A stretch of 64,000 nucleotides of DNA from assembly GCA_002205965.3 (NCBI GenBank), contig NADL03000638.1, positions 1-64,000 of the forward strand, read 5' to 3'. Positions 1-11,739 of this stretch are shown here, in pieces. Position numbers and translations under genes: made by a program. Origin of the DNA: Kappaphycus alvarezii (lineage: Eukaryota; Rhodophyta; Florideophyceae; Gigartinales; Solieriaceae). The notes beneath the pieces are model-generated. The model was not told the DNA's origin. It saw nothing but the letters and a program-made list of their open reading frames with translations, and ran no database searches. Within the stretch, counting starts at the first letter, position 1. Each line of letters begins with the position of its first letter.

Positions 1-979
1 CTAAAATACTTGTCATGTATTAAGTACAGGACTTTTTCTTCTAGAGCAGTCCTACAAATTGCATTTGGGTACGTGCGACTACAACATCCTGATACTACTC
101 TTGTACTGTACCATTCACGGTTTTTGAATGCATCTGTGAACTAGCTTCAGGCGGCAATCTTTTTGGATGACTTGTGTTTGAGACGATTTCAATAAGAAAT
201 AGTGTCGGTACAGCAATCAGTCCGTGAGCACATACCTTGCCGATATCTGGAGATAGAATTTATTGGATGGCCGCTAGCGTCTCAAACGGGGGCTAGAGGT
301 CCGCATTGCAAGATGTTTACAATTTGATGTGTCAAGTTTCAATTTCTTGGGTATGCTGTATATCTTCCAAGAGTAAGACACCCAAACCTTCCCCCATTTC
401 TTGGGTTGCCATAGTTTCACCAAAATGAAAATTCTATCGCGTGGCTTTCAAGCTAGTCCTAACGATACTAATAGACGTATTCAAATCTCTGTTCATCAAT
501 CCATCGCATTGTCACTGATGTTTAGGATAACCCGAATAGATATTACTGATTCCTACGTTTTCTGCTTTGCGTATAGGTCCGCAATGGAGGCATTTCTTCA
601 AAAGGATTTTGGATTCACACTTTTCCAGCGGGCAGTTCTCATTTCAGCCGTGAAGAACCCGGAAACTCTTCAAGCAATACGTACGGTACTACTCTAGTAT
701 TGCTCTGTATTGCGGTTAAAGTCCTGGATAATGAACTGTCCACTGCTGCGCGTGAAATACAAACCAGAGAAGCAACAACTTGGAGCAAATCGCCATCCCC
801 ATCACGAGCTTCGCTCTTTTCTCACCACGAGAATGAGTGTCCACGAAGAATCCTAACCAAAGACACGAAATCCCATCCTTCCGCATCTGTTTCCAGCTCT
901 GGATACCAAAACGAGCAGTCTCGCCAATGCATACACTCTTGTTAAAATGTTTTTTCACAAACACTTGCCTTCCGTTCGC
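1..979. other. Unassigned 5' segment of window
   Basis: I see no recognisable gene here. The longest plus-strand frame (401-697, 98 codons) has no motif I know and is not AT/GC distinct from its surroundings. The minus strand just below 1,100 may hold the last, frameshifted codons of the glycosyltransferase gene upstream on that strand, but coding signal fades towards 980. A TACTGTAC-like motif lies near 106. Confidence 0.4.
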
Positions 980-1304
980 AATCCGTCTCAGCCCTCGGCG
1001 CCAATATCAAAGTGCTAAATTCATCCCGCAAAAAGCCCTCCATCCTTGTGAAACCATCACATAGACTTTAGTAGCCCTCGCATCCCAATTGGTGAACTCA
1101 TCGTAACGCTTTCTCATCTCTGCCAAGAAAACCTCCCGTTCTGTCTTGTTTATCGTTCAAATTCTGAAGGGTGTAAATCCAACGGCGATGACAGGCCGCG
1201 ATCTTCCAGTTTTTGTAAACTTTGCTTGATTGATCCCACAAATCTCGAACTGCTGAAGTTGCCGCTGCATAGCGTGTTCGCTTGTGTGTCGCGTTAATTC
1301 AGAA

Positions 1305-2922
1305 TTAAGCGCCCCGGGCCGTTATATATCTGTGAAGCGCCATTTTGCTATTGGAAGTAATGGGAATAGTTCCACTTGCATTAGTCGTCATATCTTGGAA
1401 CGATAAGCTTTTCGAAAAGGATTCATTTGAGCTTTCGAAGAACTTCCATGGTGACCATTCGATTTCAAATGCCTCTACTACCATCAGAGACGATATATCT
1501 TCAAACAAGTTGCCAAGGACATTGCTGTTCCTCCTGGCTCTGGGAGCCAAATAAGCACTGGTATAAACCCTGTTTGTTCGGCAAATGATAGTCCTGACGC
1601 AAGGCAATGAATTCGCTTCAATAACTTACCCACACAATGAAGGAATAGGACTCTCGGAATACGGCCCCTATCGTGGACATTTTTTTTGTCTCCCAGACGC
1701 TGAACAAGCTGTTTTCTGATGGGAAACGGCATTGCCCGAAGGAGTCCTTTCGGTAATTGAAACTCTGAATTTAAAGCTTGGTTCAAAACTTCCCTCTCTT
1801 TTTTCCAATTTGATCTGGATTCAAGAGAGTTCTTAAAGAGGGAACATTGCTCCTAACTTGAATATTCTTGTAGTATACGTTTGAATGAGAATGGGAGGGA
1901 ATTAAATCATGCGACACAGCACTTATATTCACATTGATTGTAAACGATTTCCATGCCATGTAACCTGTCCAAATTGGAAGGCTCCTTAGCAATTCTAAGT
2001 TGACTTTTGTCTCATCTCTTCACTTGTGTTTTTCAACCTTTGCGAAAATCGTTGACGGTAACTTCCTGATGTCTGTAGCAGAGTATCGTAATCAATGTCG
2101 ATTCGCTTCAGATGGTTTTGCTGAAGCCGTTTGAGCAGATCCTTCCTGTCCGCCCATATTATCTGGAATTCTTTCATCGTATCCTCCATTACGAAGGAAA
2201 TCCTTCTTAGAAATAAACATGGTACCTCTCAAGTTTTCATCGAAGGAACCTCTTTCTAGTTTTCTACTTCCTGCAAAAAATGCATCCTTTGGAAGTGGGT
2301 GGTTAGCAACGAAATCTTCTCTTACTTTGTGGTCGCAGTCTACCTTCATGACTTGCGAAAAATGCGCTGCTCGAATACCTAAATTGAACGCTCTTGATGG
2401 ATGCCATCTCGTTTGGTTATCAACATGAATGACATACAAGGGTGGGTGTTTGGGGTTAAGGTTATCAATTTCCTCCAACACATAACGAAGGGACGGGGTT
2501 GAAGACCAATCAACCAATATTATTTCGCTTACCGACTTGACGCTTGTCCAAGACGGAATCGTAACGCGGAGAGTCATGTTTGTCTTTACATGCAGATACC
2601 AACGAAACTCCGCCCCTCAATACACCTGGAGAAAATGTTATGTTCGGTACTTTTTCCTGTCTTTGTGATTTTTCTGACACCGAGGCATCTCCGAGTATCA
2701 GGTATTCTCTTTGGATGAGGAAAGCAATATTAAAAACGAGGAAGCCATGAAAACTAACAAGATAGTTGCGTACCGCCTCAGCATCACGTCACGTTTGCGC
2801 AAATAGCTTGTATGGAAATGTGAGAAACGTATTCCTCGCCAAGGATCCGGGGCTAATGCGTAGAAGCGTCTGCGCGGTGTGTTCATTTTGTGAACTTTTC
2901 TTGATGAAAGTGTGTCCTGCAA
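1305..2922 (-). CDS. Two-part glycosyltransferase (GT-A type plus GLGNRLRA-like region), frameshifted
   Basis: The likely product is a Golgi type II membrane glycosyltransferase. The start at 2,922 gives a basic N-terminus followed by one membrane segment (RRYATILLVFMASSFLILL), as in a signal anchor. After a poorly readable stretch comes a GT-A fold domain (about 2,577-2,000) with EIILVDWSS, then MKVDCDH (the DxD-like metal site) and NGGYDERI followed in another frame by a D-x-x-D-L-L acceptor-side motif; this ending resembles GT2/GT7/GT27 galactosyltransferases. Further on (1,786-1,305) the text ASGLSFAEQTGFIPVLIWLPEP matches a second module best known with a GLGNRLRAxAS motif, which belongs to a nucleotide-sugar transferase-like family. 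At least four single-base shifts break the frame. They may be sequence errors, as in PRP8. Coding-like text in mixed frames continues to about 980. The donor and acceptor sugars are unknown; a role in wall or glycoprotein glycan synthesis is inference. Confidence 0.6.
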
Positions 2923-2929
2923 CTTAGAG

Positions 2930-3985
2930 ATGAGTCAGTTTGGTAGGGCGGCTGTGGGTCACTCTTTAAATGAGGATCCACGTTATGCTAGAGCATTTAT
3001 TTTCTTTTGACAGACTAAGATACTGGCCTTGAAGGCAGTAAATGTCACATTTTGCAATACGGACAAACAATTATGGATATGTGATGGCCTCTACTAGAAG
3101 CAGGTGCTTCTCAGGGATGTTAAAACGGCAGTGCGTAATGCACATATGGCTCAAAAGGCTGTATTTACGGCTGTTCCAGTTCCCTGGAACGCTCGTTTCA
3201 CGCATCACGAATCAGTATCAGGTGAGAAATCTCTTCAGTTCACTCAATTCACGAAATGTTTTTGAACAGTATTACTTCAAAAAGTCAACCTCAACGCTAT
3301 TCAAGTACGCTACACGTGAAAATATGTCAGGCTTTGTAGCGCATAGGATGGTGATACTGAAGCAGCTTTGCGGATGCCGGAGGTCAGAGAGATGTAGAAA
3401 CTAGACCAAAAAGCGACGCAATCGCCGTTTTGGCCACGCAATGGAGAGTCTAGATTGGGCATGGGTTCAGCCATGCAAGATTTTCACGGACTTTGCTTAG
3501 TGAGCAGAGATTATTGAACGAGGTGTCTAGATACAAAATTTCGAGTTGTAGTCGCGCTCTAAGAGTTACAGGGCACCAGAAATCACAATGTTCCACATTT
3601 TCATCATTCAACGTTTCCTGAAAAGGACGTCTCTTGGTTTCTCGAAGTACTCGAGAACGCGCTGCACCTGTCGTCTAATCCAAATACAGTATGCTACGCA
3701 TTCATAGTTCCGCTTTGATTTGAGCTGCGGTTGTTATTTTGACAAGAATGGACCGACGTTTGACGGTGGAGGCGCGATAAGGTACGTTTGCTGTACATTT
3801 TGAGGCTAGCTAGCAGGGCTTTCCATTACTGTACAGTACATTCTTGTGCAAATATTCAGACAAGCCCATTGCGTCCTGCATATATTCAATTACGATGACC
3901 TAGCGGAACTAATGCAATAGCCGTCATTCTGCATTTCAAGAGCGAATAAAGCACCGACTCGACCATGCCAACAACGACCGTTCGT
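2930..3985. other. Intergenic region between glycosyltransferase and PRP8
   Basis: No gene is recognised. A 120-codon plus-strand frame (3,042-3,404) has no known motif and reads like chance. An exact 12-base palindrome TACTGTACAGTA sits at 3,827-3,838, about 150 bases beyond the PRP8 stop. The remaining sequence shows no obvious repeat or RNA gene. Confidence 0.4.
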
Positions 3986-3988
3986 TTC

Positions 3989-6900
3989 TTAATTAATGAA
4001 AAGGATCTCAAAGTCTTCGCGCTCCTCGTCTTCCATTGCCGGTGATCCACCCCCGGCAAAGTTAAGGAAGTGTTTAGGCCGATGGCTTTCATCATAAAAC
4101 TCTTTCGGATTACCTACCAGCAGTCCGTATGACATTTGAGCAGCATATTTCAACCCCATGAAGTTGTAATTCCATGAACCCACATCGGGAACCATAAAGA
4201 AACCCAGGTACTGGTCACTTAATAAAAGAGGCACCTTTTCATAGTGACTACTTGAGTACCCTGGAGGAACGGAAGATACAGCGTCCATGTCTCGATTCAA
4301 CTCCCCCCATTCTAACCTGATTCAGTCAGCCGGTAAGCACCAAGCGAGCAGGATCCAGGAGTAAAAGATATTGTGACATCTACGGCAGTGCTTAGTGATA
4401 TCTTCTTGTTGTCCGAAACTATTCGCGATGTGCAAATCACGTCAACCGGCGCCAGTTGCGGCTGTTCGTTCGGTTGTGTGTGAATCCAACCCAGTGGTTC
4501 CAGATCATCAAGCAACTCATGGTCCAACAATTGCTCCGCCAAATTAACCTTTTGGTGAGACCCAGTCTGAGGAGGAAGTACAATGCATCTTATCTCCTTC
4601 ACTTTATCATTGTCTGGAGGAGAAACCCCAAATATATAGCCCCCAATTTGGGTTCTCAAGTCCGCAATAATAATCATTCTCCGAAGAATGTTTTTGGGAA
4701 TCACATAGGTCAACCCCGTGTTGTCCGTTACACCCTCTGTAGGCACGTAGATATGTCTTGTCCGAAGGTGCAAGTTCGTCGCAGATATGGCTCGCACGCG
4801 CCATTCCGTCCGGGAGGCAAACGCTTCCTGCTCGTAGTTGGACGTGGTGGTCACAATCATTTCGTTACCCTGACGATCTTTAGTCTTCGTGGTTACTGCT
4901 GTCATCTGGCTTTGTTCTTTTGCCGCCTTCTGGATCTCCGCCATCTGCTGACGCTGCGCGCTTGGAGCCGCGATTTCTGCTCCGAGGATGATGTCACGAA
5001 TTTCAGAGTCTGTCAGGCTTGCCACGTTAACATTGTTCTTCTTACCATAATCCGCTAAAATCAGATCTTTCAGAGCAATTTCTACACCGTGCCAAGCTTC
5101 ATCCGACAACGTCGGCCATATGTGATGCGGCTCAGTAGAAACGTTCACATCAGGTCTTAAAATTATCTCTGTGCGCTCTTTGTTCACGTGAAGTGCCCTT
5201 AGGATGAGGATAAGTCGAGAGAAGGCGGTGTAGGAAGATATGGAACGAAGCCAATCATCAAACACATTGAAAAGAACCATTTGCGGTTCTTTGGCTTTCA
5301 AAATAAGGTCACCAAATTTCTCAACTTTGAGAAGCGCCTGGAAGGGAAGGTGCAAATCCGAGCCCTTGATTACTACGTTCGGAAAGTCAAGGCAATGTGT
5401 TTCAAGAGGATCAAGCATGCCTTTCCTGGTAACAATAAGCTGTTTTGGTTGCTCCTCGCTTGGCAGAGATCTGATCAACGCCGCCGTTTCCTCAGCTGTC
5501 TTCCATTTTGCGAGCTGTGAAAGACGTTTCTGTCCTTGCCACACGGAGGTATGAATGATCTTTAAGTACAGCTGACCAGTTCGCGGATTAAAAATGAACA
5601 CCGCTCCGTTGATAGGTTTTGTGACCAAGTTGCCTTCAAAAGTTTTGTGAATAGTGACCCGATATACGTTGGTGTCATCAACAAACCAGATAACCTGGTT
5701 TCCAAACAACTCCCCATAATTCTGGCTGTTCAAATATGGCTCCGTTGGTTCAGAGGAGTACAGCTGCAACGCTTTCCGCACTCTCTCCCGCAGAATGTAC
5801 AGCGCTGGGTTGGCCTTATTGATCTTAGCGAGAGCCCTTTGCATTAGTGGCTTCATGCCTGGGATCCAGCAGCCATACCCAGCATATAGATTGTACGCAA
5901 GGTCAATTGCTATCAAGAGACCCGTGGGGCTCGGATATATGGACATATTATCCGTAACGTAGTCGTGATACTTGGACCTTGCATATCTTTCGCAGTCGTG
6001 TGAATCATAGTCTCCCCATCGCAACTGGATGTCGATCCAGTACTTTGTCGTTGTTCCATTTTCAGACCCGGCCCCGAAACTATCAGCCGACACGTTGGAG
6101 GAAAGAAGAGATGGTTTGGATACAGGCCATTTATACGCCGCAATTAAGAGAATGTCTGCGCATGACGAGTTCATTTTGTATGACTTACGCGGGTGAATTG
6201 TCTCCTTCTTCACAGTCTCGATCTCAAGCGAGTCAAGCTCCTGGTCGAGGACCTGTGCAATATCCATCGTCAGGGATTCGTGGATCTTTGCCAGAGATGG
6301 GCACGGAAAATCTGAATGAGCGAAATCTTCAGCGTAGGGAGCTTACCGTGCATCATGCAGCCGGTCAGATCTAGCTGGACTTGAAAGCCTACGTATACAT
6401 TGGAACGATTGATAGTGGGGCTCCACCAAAGCGTGAATCTTCTGTTCGGAATCTGATTCAGACCAGATCTCTGAGCATTTGTCAATCTCTTAAACTTCAT
6501 TGATTCTTCAAATCCTGATGACTTCTCCCAGAACAACCCTTCCCAAGTTTGGTAAAACGTACCGGCGAACAGAGTATGCTCCAAAATACCCTCAACACCT
6601 CCCAAGGCCTGGATCATGTCAGTGCGATAGTTATTCAAGGCCCATAGCTTCCCATCGTGCCTCTGATGAGTCCACCAAAAGAAATCATTCCGGGTATGCA
6701 TGTACTTTTTGAATTCCAGTCTGACTCGCCATCCTTTGTCGTACGCTAGAGTGTGCCGGTCTTTCGTGAAGAGGGTTGATATTCTTGGAATACCCCTGTC
6801 CCAACTGTCCTCAAGGTCATCAAGAGTCAAGCGCCGATTTTGGGCGACTGCCTCCGCTCTCTTCAATGCATATTCCGCCCAAACCCGCTGGGAGTCATTA

Positions 6901-9900
6901 AACTCGGCTTCCCATGGTTGAATGTATCGATAAAGATTGGGGATCATTTGATCCCCATTACTGCCACTCATTCCGGCGCGAAAGTGCGTTATGCCGCCGG
7001 CGTCCGTTTGTCGTGAATAACGCAAGTCCGCTTGCGGAATGAGGACATGGCCCATGGAAAGCATCCCTAATCCACCAAGCTCCTTCGGGCAATAAAAGAC
7101 GACTGGTGGAAACCTGGACGGCATTTTTGAATTCAGACCAATCTTGATTCTTGTCTGAATTCGATTCTCCGCTTTCACAAGAACATCAAGCAACTCTTGA
7201 GTATTCACAACTGCCTCTCTGTAGTACGTCATCAATCCGATTAATGCTTGATTCCATCTGTTCGCAACCTTGGTGAATGTAGTAGATCCGGAGGACATCA
7301 GAATCTGGCGGACTCGATTTTCAAATCCATGAATACTCTGATCACTAACACGAAGATGTGCTGTAGCAGTCCTCTCCTTTGTGTCATCGTTTTGTAACAT
7401 CCATACTCCGTCTCCCTTCGAGGCTTCTGCAGATAGTCCTGAGCCTAGGCCTTTCTCGCGAATTCGGGGTAATATGCGAACCTCGAAGCCTGCCATGTCA
7501 AAAAGCAAATTCGGGTTGTCTGCTGAGTATACAGACACAAACGATGCCTCATCGTCCCAATTGATTGTCGTTACCGATCTAGGAATCCGGTTCTTTATAT
7601 CCCAAAAGAGAGCCCGTCCGAGATTCACGTCATGCTTCATAAGTCTCATTCTTGCCTCTCGTGGCCAGCAACGTTTGTTCTTGTAGCCAACGACATTTTC
7701 ATTGTTCGGATCTGGATGCTCTGTCAAATACCGTTGAACAAGTTCTTTTGAGTCCTCCGCGTCAAATCGCAGTATCATGTATATTTTGTCGACGTATCGG
7801 GAGTACATACGGATAGGGTGTGCTACTTCGGCAGCGGTATTCTCAAATGCTAGCCAGTCATTCGGCATAGTTGGGGGACCAGCGAGCTCTGAAGCGCGCC
7901 GCAAGCCGAGGAGCAGAATGTCCTGAAGTAAACCGTGATATTGCACAACAAATGAGGAGAACTGTAAACCCTGACTACCCCATATGAGTTTGTGTGAGAC
8001 ATGTCCTTGTACGAGACAGTGACGTTATTCTTCGCCGTGATGTAATCAGCATGTTGTGGTCCATGATCAAACGCAGGAGTCTGTTTAGCAACATATGATC
8101 GATCTTCTCCGACATTTGATCAAGTGACGACTGAAGCATTACGACAGATTCTCCATTAGATGTGTCCCAAATGTTTTGAAGATTGTTAATACCGGTAGCC
8201 CACTTGTACACGAGGAGAGGTGGGGGCTCCGAATCTGCGGGCTTGATCCAATTTGGGAACAAACGCCTTTTGTCAGCCTCATACCACAAATATTGATCCA
8301 AGTATGCATCAGTTATCTTCTCTAATGGGTCGATATAATGCACCGGTAGCAAGTGATCGTAGTTATCCATGAAGTCTACAGTCACCTCTTTGAATGATCT
8401 CTGAGTGAGCAAGTGCCTCTTAATCCTGCTCAGAGTTTCATGAGGATTATCGTAAGCCTGCTCGACATATCCTAGCTCCTCTCTTTGCGACTGGTCCAGG
8501 CGTCCGATAGTAGTGTACTGTTCCTTCAACCGCTCCAACGCAAGGATCAGCAACTTTGTGTCATGCTTGTATGATAGTGGGGGAACGGTATAGGAGCAAA
8601 GCGTCGACTCTCAAGCCAATGGACCATAGCGGTGTACATTTTCACTCCCTCATCGATAGATACGTACGGCCCGTCCTTGAGGTAATTATACTGACGTTCC
8701 TGTTCAGCTTTGAGCCATAAACGAGCCATTCGACCTTGATTTTTCTTCACTATGGTTTTGTCCACCGTGGCTCCTCTGCGGATCCGCTCGCGATTGAAAT
8801 GTGCTACATTTGTCCACCAATCTGCTTTAGACTTTACGTATCGCATGATCATATTTTCAACTGGAACAGGGAGGCCAGGTACCTTCCAAGGTGTATTGCT
8901 CTTCCAACATCGCCAAGCCTCCGATAGATGCTGAACTATCGTCCTTGCCTTGGTACTTCGATTCCTGGAGGCATCATTTCAATGATGTCGTTCATCACTT
9001 GGGCCCGAGCTCAAGATCAAAATGTGACTCTACTCGTTGCTTAGTGATCGTCTTGGCGACACCACGCGTATTGCGACCTTCAAATTGCCGAGCAAGAAGA
9101 TTCCCAAGCCATCTTTCAAGCAAAGGCGTGATTCCGCGCAGAAAAACATCCACACACGCCATGATGGAGCCCATATCCCACATCCAGGCCCTTTCCCGAC
9201 CGGGTCAGCGTTGAACCGATGGTAAATGACATGTTTTAGGTCCTTGCACTGACGAACCTGCTTCATAAGCTTATACTTGTACCGGTACATCCCCGTTAGC
9301 TGACCCACATGGTTTAAAGTAAATTGCAGTCCATCCGCCAGTTGATATGCGTCTACGTTTCCTAGGCGGTACTGCACGTGACAGTCAACAATCATTTTCG
9401 TGAGTCGCAGAATCTCCCGAATAAGATGAAAGCTGTTACCCAGTCTCGATTTCTTTCTTTCCTTCGTAGTAAGAGTCTTGATTGGCTTAAGATTAAAGTT
9501 GTAGTCAAGATGCAAATAAGTTAATCCTTTCCGAGCAATCAGAAGATTGAGCATGTTATGACCTTGGCGGCAGACTTGCAAGCCAGCCTCTACCCAGTCA
9601 TCTCTGTCTGTTGGAAAAACTTTGTATTTCTCAAGGCCTTGAATAAGCTCTTTCGGGATCTAGCCTTCGGCCTGCGCCTATGCAGCTCATTGTAGACAAA
9701 GTTCTTCAGCAGTTTCTGGTACGACACACGAACTTTCACGCGGACATCGGTAGGGCAGCGCTCCGATACCAGGGGTTGATGAGAGGAACATCTATGGTTC
9801 TCCGACAACGACCTTTTCTGACACTGAAAGGGCGAGGAGCCCAGAAGAGCCCAATACCAGCAGCAGTGAGATCATTCTCCAAACTCTCTCTTTCCCTAAT

Positions 9901-11251
9901 GGCTCAAATGAAACCGGCATTTCTGGGTCGTCTAGCAGGTCCTCCTCATCTTCGGCATCTGATGCCTCGACAGGGTCATCCTCTTCCCACGGGACCTCTC
10001 CGCTGGTATCTGTGTGAACAACATTCATCCCGTTTAAAACTCCTGAGCCACCCATTCCATCACAAAGGTATGGGTCGGTTGCCTCTTCCTTTTCTTGCTT
10101 GGCGGGATAATGCTCAGTATGGGATCATAGTAGTACGGTGGAAGATCTGGGTCCTCAGGTTTCACATACATGACAGCTGGGGAATGATACACGGAGAGCG
10201 ACACACCCCGCGGTAGACTGTTGTAGAGATACGGATAAGCAACGCGATACTCCGTTCGGATCTGTCTGCGAACAATAAGCTTGTTAATATCGTTAAACTC
10301 ATTCCAGTCGTCATCCTCCATTGCTCTTGTTGTGGCATCATCGTAGACGACAGGCTCGAACTTTGGTCCTCCAGGCAGCGCCACATTGAGCGCCTTTGTG
10401 GTAAAGAAAGACTCCTTATTGAACAAGTAGAAATAGTTGGGGTCAACAATGTCGGAGAGAAGCTGTGAAGCCAGACGATGGAGAGTGGCCATAATAGGCA
10501 GGTTAAGGCGATAGGAACGATAACTGGGACCATTCACAAAAGGGGTATCGGCAAGTGGCTTATGATCATAAACCATTCGCAACAGGCGCGTCCTCACCTT
10601 CAGCATCCAGCTCCATTTGAATCGCCTCAAGCGGTTCGACATCGAGAACATTATCCGCGTAATCCAACGGAGGTTCCTCGTCATCAAAAGGTGGAAGACG
10701 CATGCGGCGGAAATGCTTTCGATCACGCTTCTCGCGTCGCATCATAATCCACATGACACCCCATTGCGCCAGAAAGACAGGCTCAATGACCCTGGTACCT
10801 CATTGACAAAGGTTATGGCGCCAGTGACGTGATATAAGACTTTGACATCCGGTACTGCTCCCAGGGCATGGCATATTCTCGAGTAACTTAAGGACTGCGT
10901 GAGGCATGTACTTGAGGGCCCCAAGGTAAACTCGCTTATCGCGGCGGAACTTCTTGGATGTCATATCGCCATGGTCTCGCATTATCTTACGCAAATGGTC
11001 AGCAGGCATGTCCTCTTTCTGAAGATGGGTGAAACCAAACTTGTTCTTATCGTCATACTTTTGGCGGCTGAGCTTTGCCCATCGAGCCGCTTTCTCTTCT
11101 TCAGACGGTTCGCTGGTAAAGTTTGAGGTGGGTACGCAGGTTGGATTTCCTCATCTATGTCCATATCTACAGGATCTGACAAGTCCAGTGTTGGTTGAGC
11201 TGTGATGTTGAGCCCGGTTGCATTTTGGTCTGCTCGGTTGGGAATCGGCAT
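3989..11251 (-). CDS. PRP8: Pre-mRNA-processing-splicing factor 8 (U5 snRNP core), frames split by single-base losses
   Basis: PRP8 is the large scaffold of the U5 snRNP. It cradles the catalytic U2/U6/U5 RNAs and controls the Brr2 helicase in the nucleus. The span corresponds to about 2,420 codons, close to the family norm (about 2,335 in human). In order: an N-terminal domain ([31 protein letters not shown]), the RT-like core ([46 protein letters not shown]), linker and endonuclease-like parts ([32 protein letters not shown]), the RNase H-like domain ([20 protein letters not shown], near 5,670), and a Jab1/MPN domain from about 4,830 ending in HRPKHFLNF. No intron or intein interrupts it. 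The start at 11,251 (MPIPNRAD) is the first Met close to the conserved part. The frame changes repeatedly, always through loss of one base (for example near 11,130, 10,880, 9,005, 8,580, 8,050, 7,968, 6,285 and 4,312), while conserved residues are intact. I read these as sequence errors in a functional gene. Confidence 0.96.
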
Positions 11252-11439
11252 GCTCACTGGAACGCGAAAGGAAAGATTTAGTGGGTAAGTTGAGAGTAAC
11301 TGGTAGCAGCTCAATGACCAGCGAAAGGTATACTCGCAATGTGACACGAAAAGCGGCGATGAGCTGCTCGGTGGTCGACGGTCGTCTTCTGGGATTGCAA
11401 CAGTGGCAACGGTACAGCAAGGATCAAAGGTAAACATCT

Positions 11440-11735
11440 TTAGCTAGAGAAAGCAAGTACTGTACTGCATAATTCTTACAGTACTTTCAGTACTTTTTCA
11501 TTACAGTATGAGGATTCATAATACTGTACATTACGGGTATAGGGGGGAATTTTTGGGTACAGGTAATTTATTATTTGGAAGGGGGGAAAATTTTGGGTAA
11601 TTTATTATTTGGAAAGTAATGTCATTTCTTGAAGTGAGGCCACATGTTCATTAGTATGTTTGGAATGTACAGTAATGTCATTTCCTGAGGTGTGTGGTGA
11701 ACAAAAGCCGCCTCTAGTGGGCTATGTTGTCAGGG
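11440..11735. promoter_or_regulatory. PRP8 upstream region with short direct repeats and TACTGTA motifs
   Basis: This is the DNA upstream of PRP8 (transcribed leftwards), so it should contain the promoter, though no TATA or initiator can be called. Between 11,455 and 11,530 there are several TACTGTA/TACAGTA motifs. Two near-identical units follow head to tail at about 11,541-11,580 and 11,581-11,614, sharing TTTTGGGTA and AATTTATTATTTGGAA. The phrase AGTAATGTCATTTC then occurs at about 11,615 and again near 11,671. The function is unknown; local slippage duplication is enough to explain the repeats. Confidence 0.5.
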
Positions 11736-11739
11736 TAAT

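Noticed and set aside
4456..5058. 200-codon plus-strand ORF inside PRP8
   Set aside because: It lies antisense to highly conserved PRP8 codons (Jab1/MPN region) and has no protein motif; other plus-strand frames between 4 and 11 kb are the same kind of shadow.
3989..11251. PRP8 as a pseudogene, or with an intein or introns
   Set aside because: Conserved residues are kept throughout, all breaks are one-base losses, the total length matches the family, and no inserted domain or splice-site pair is seen.
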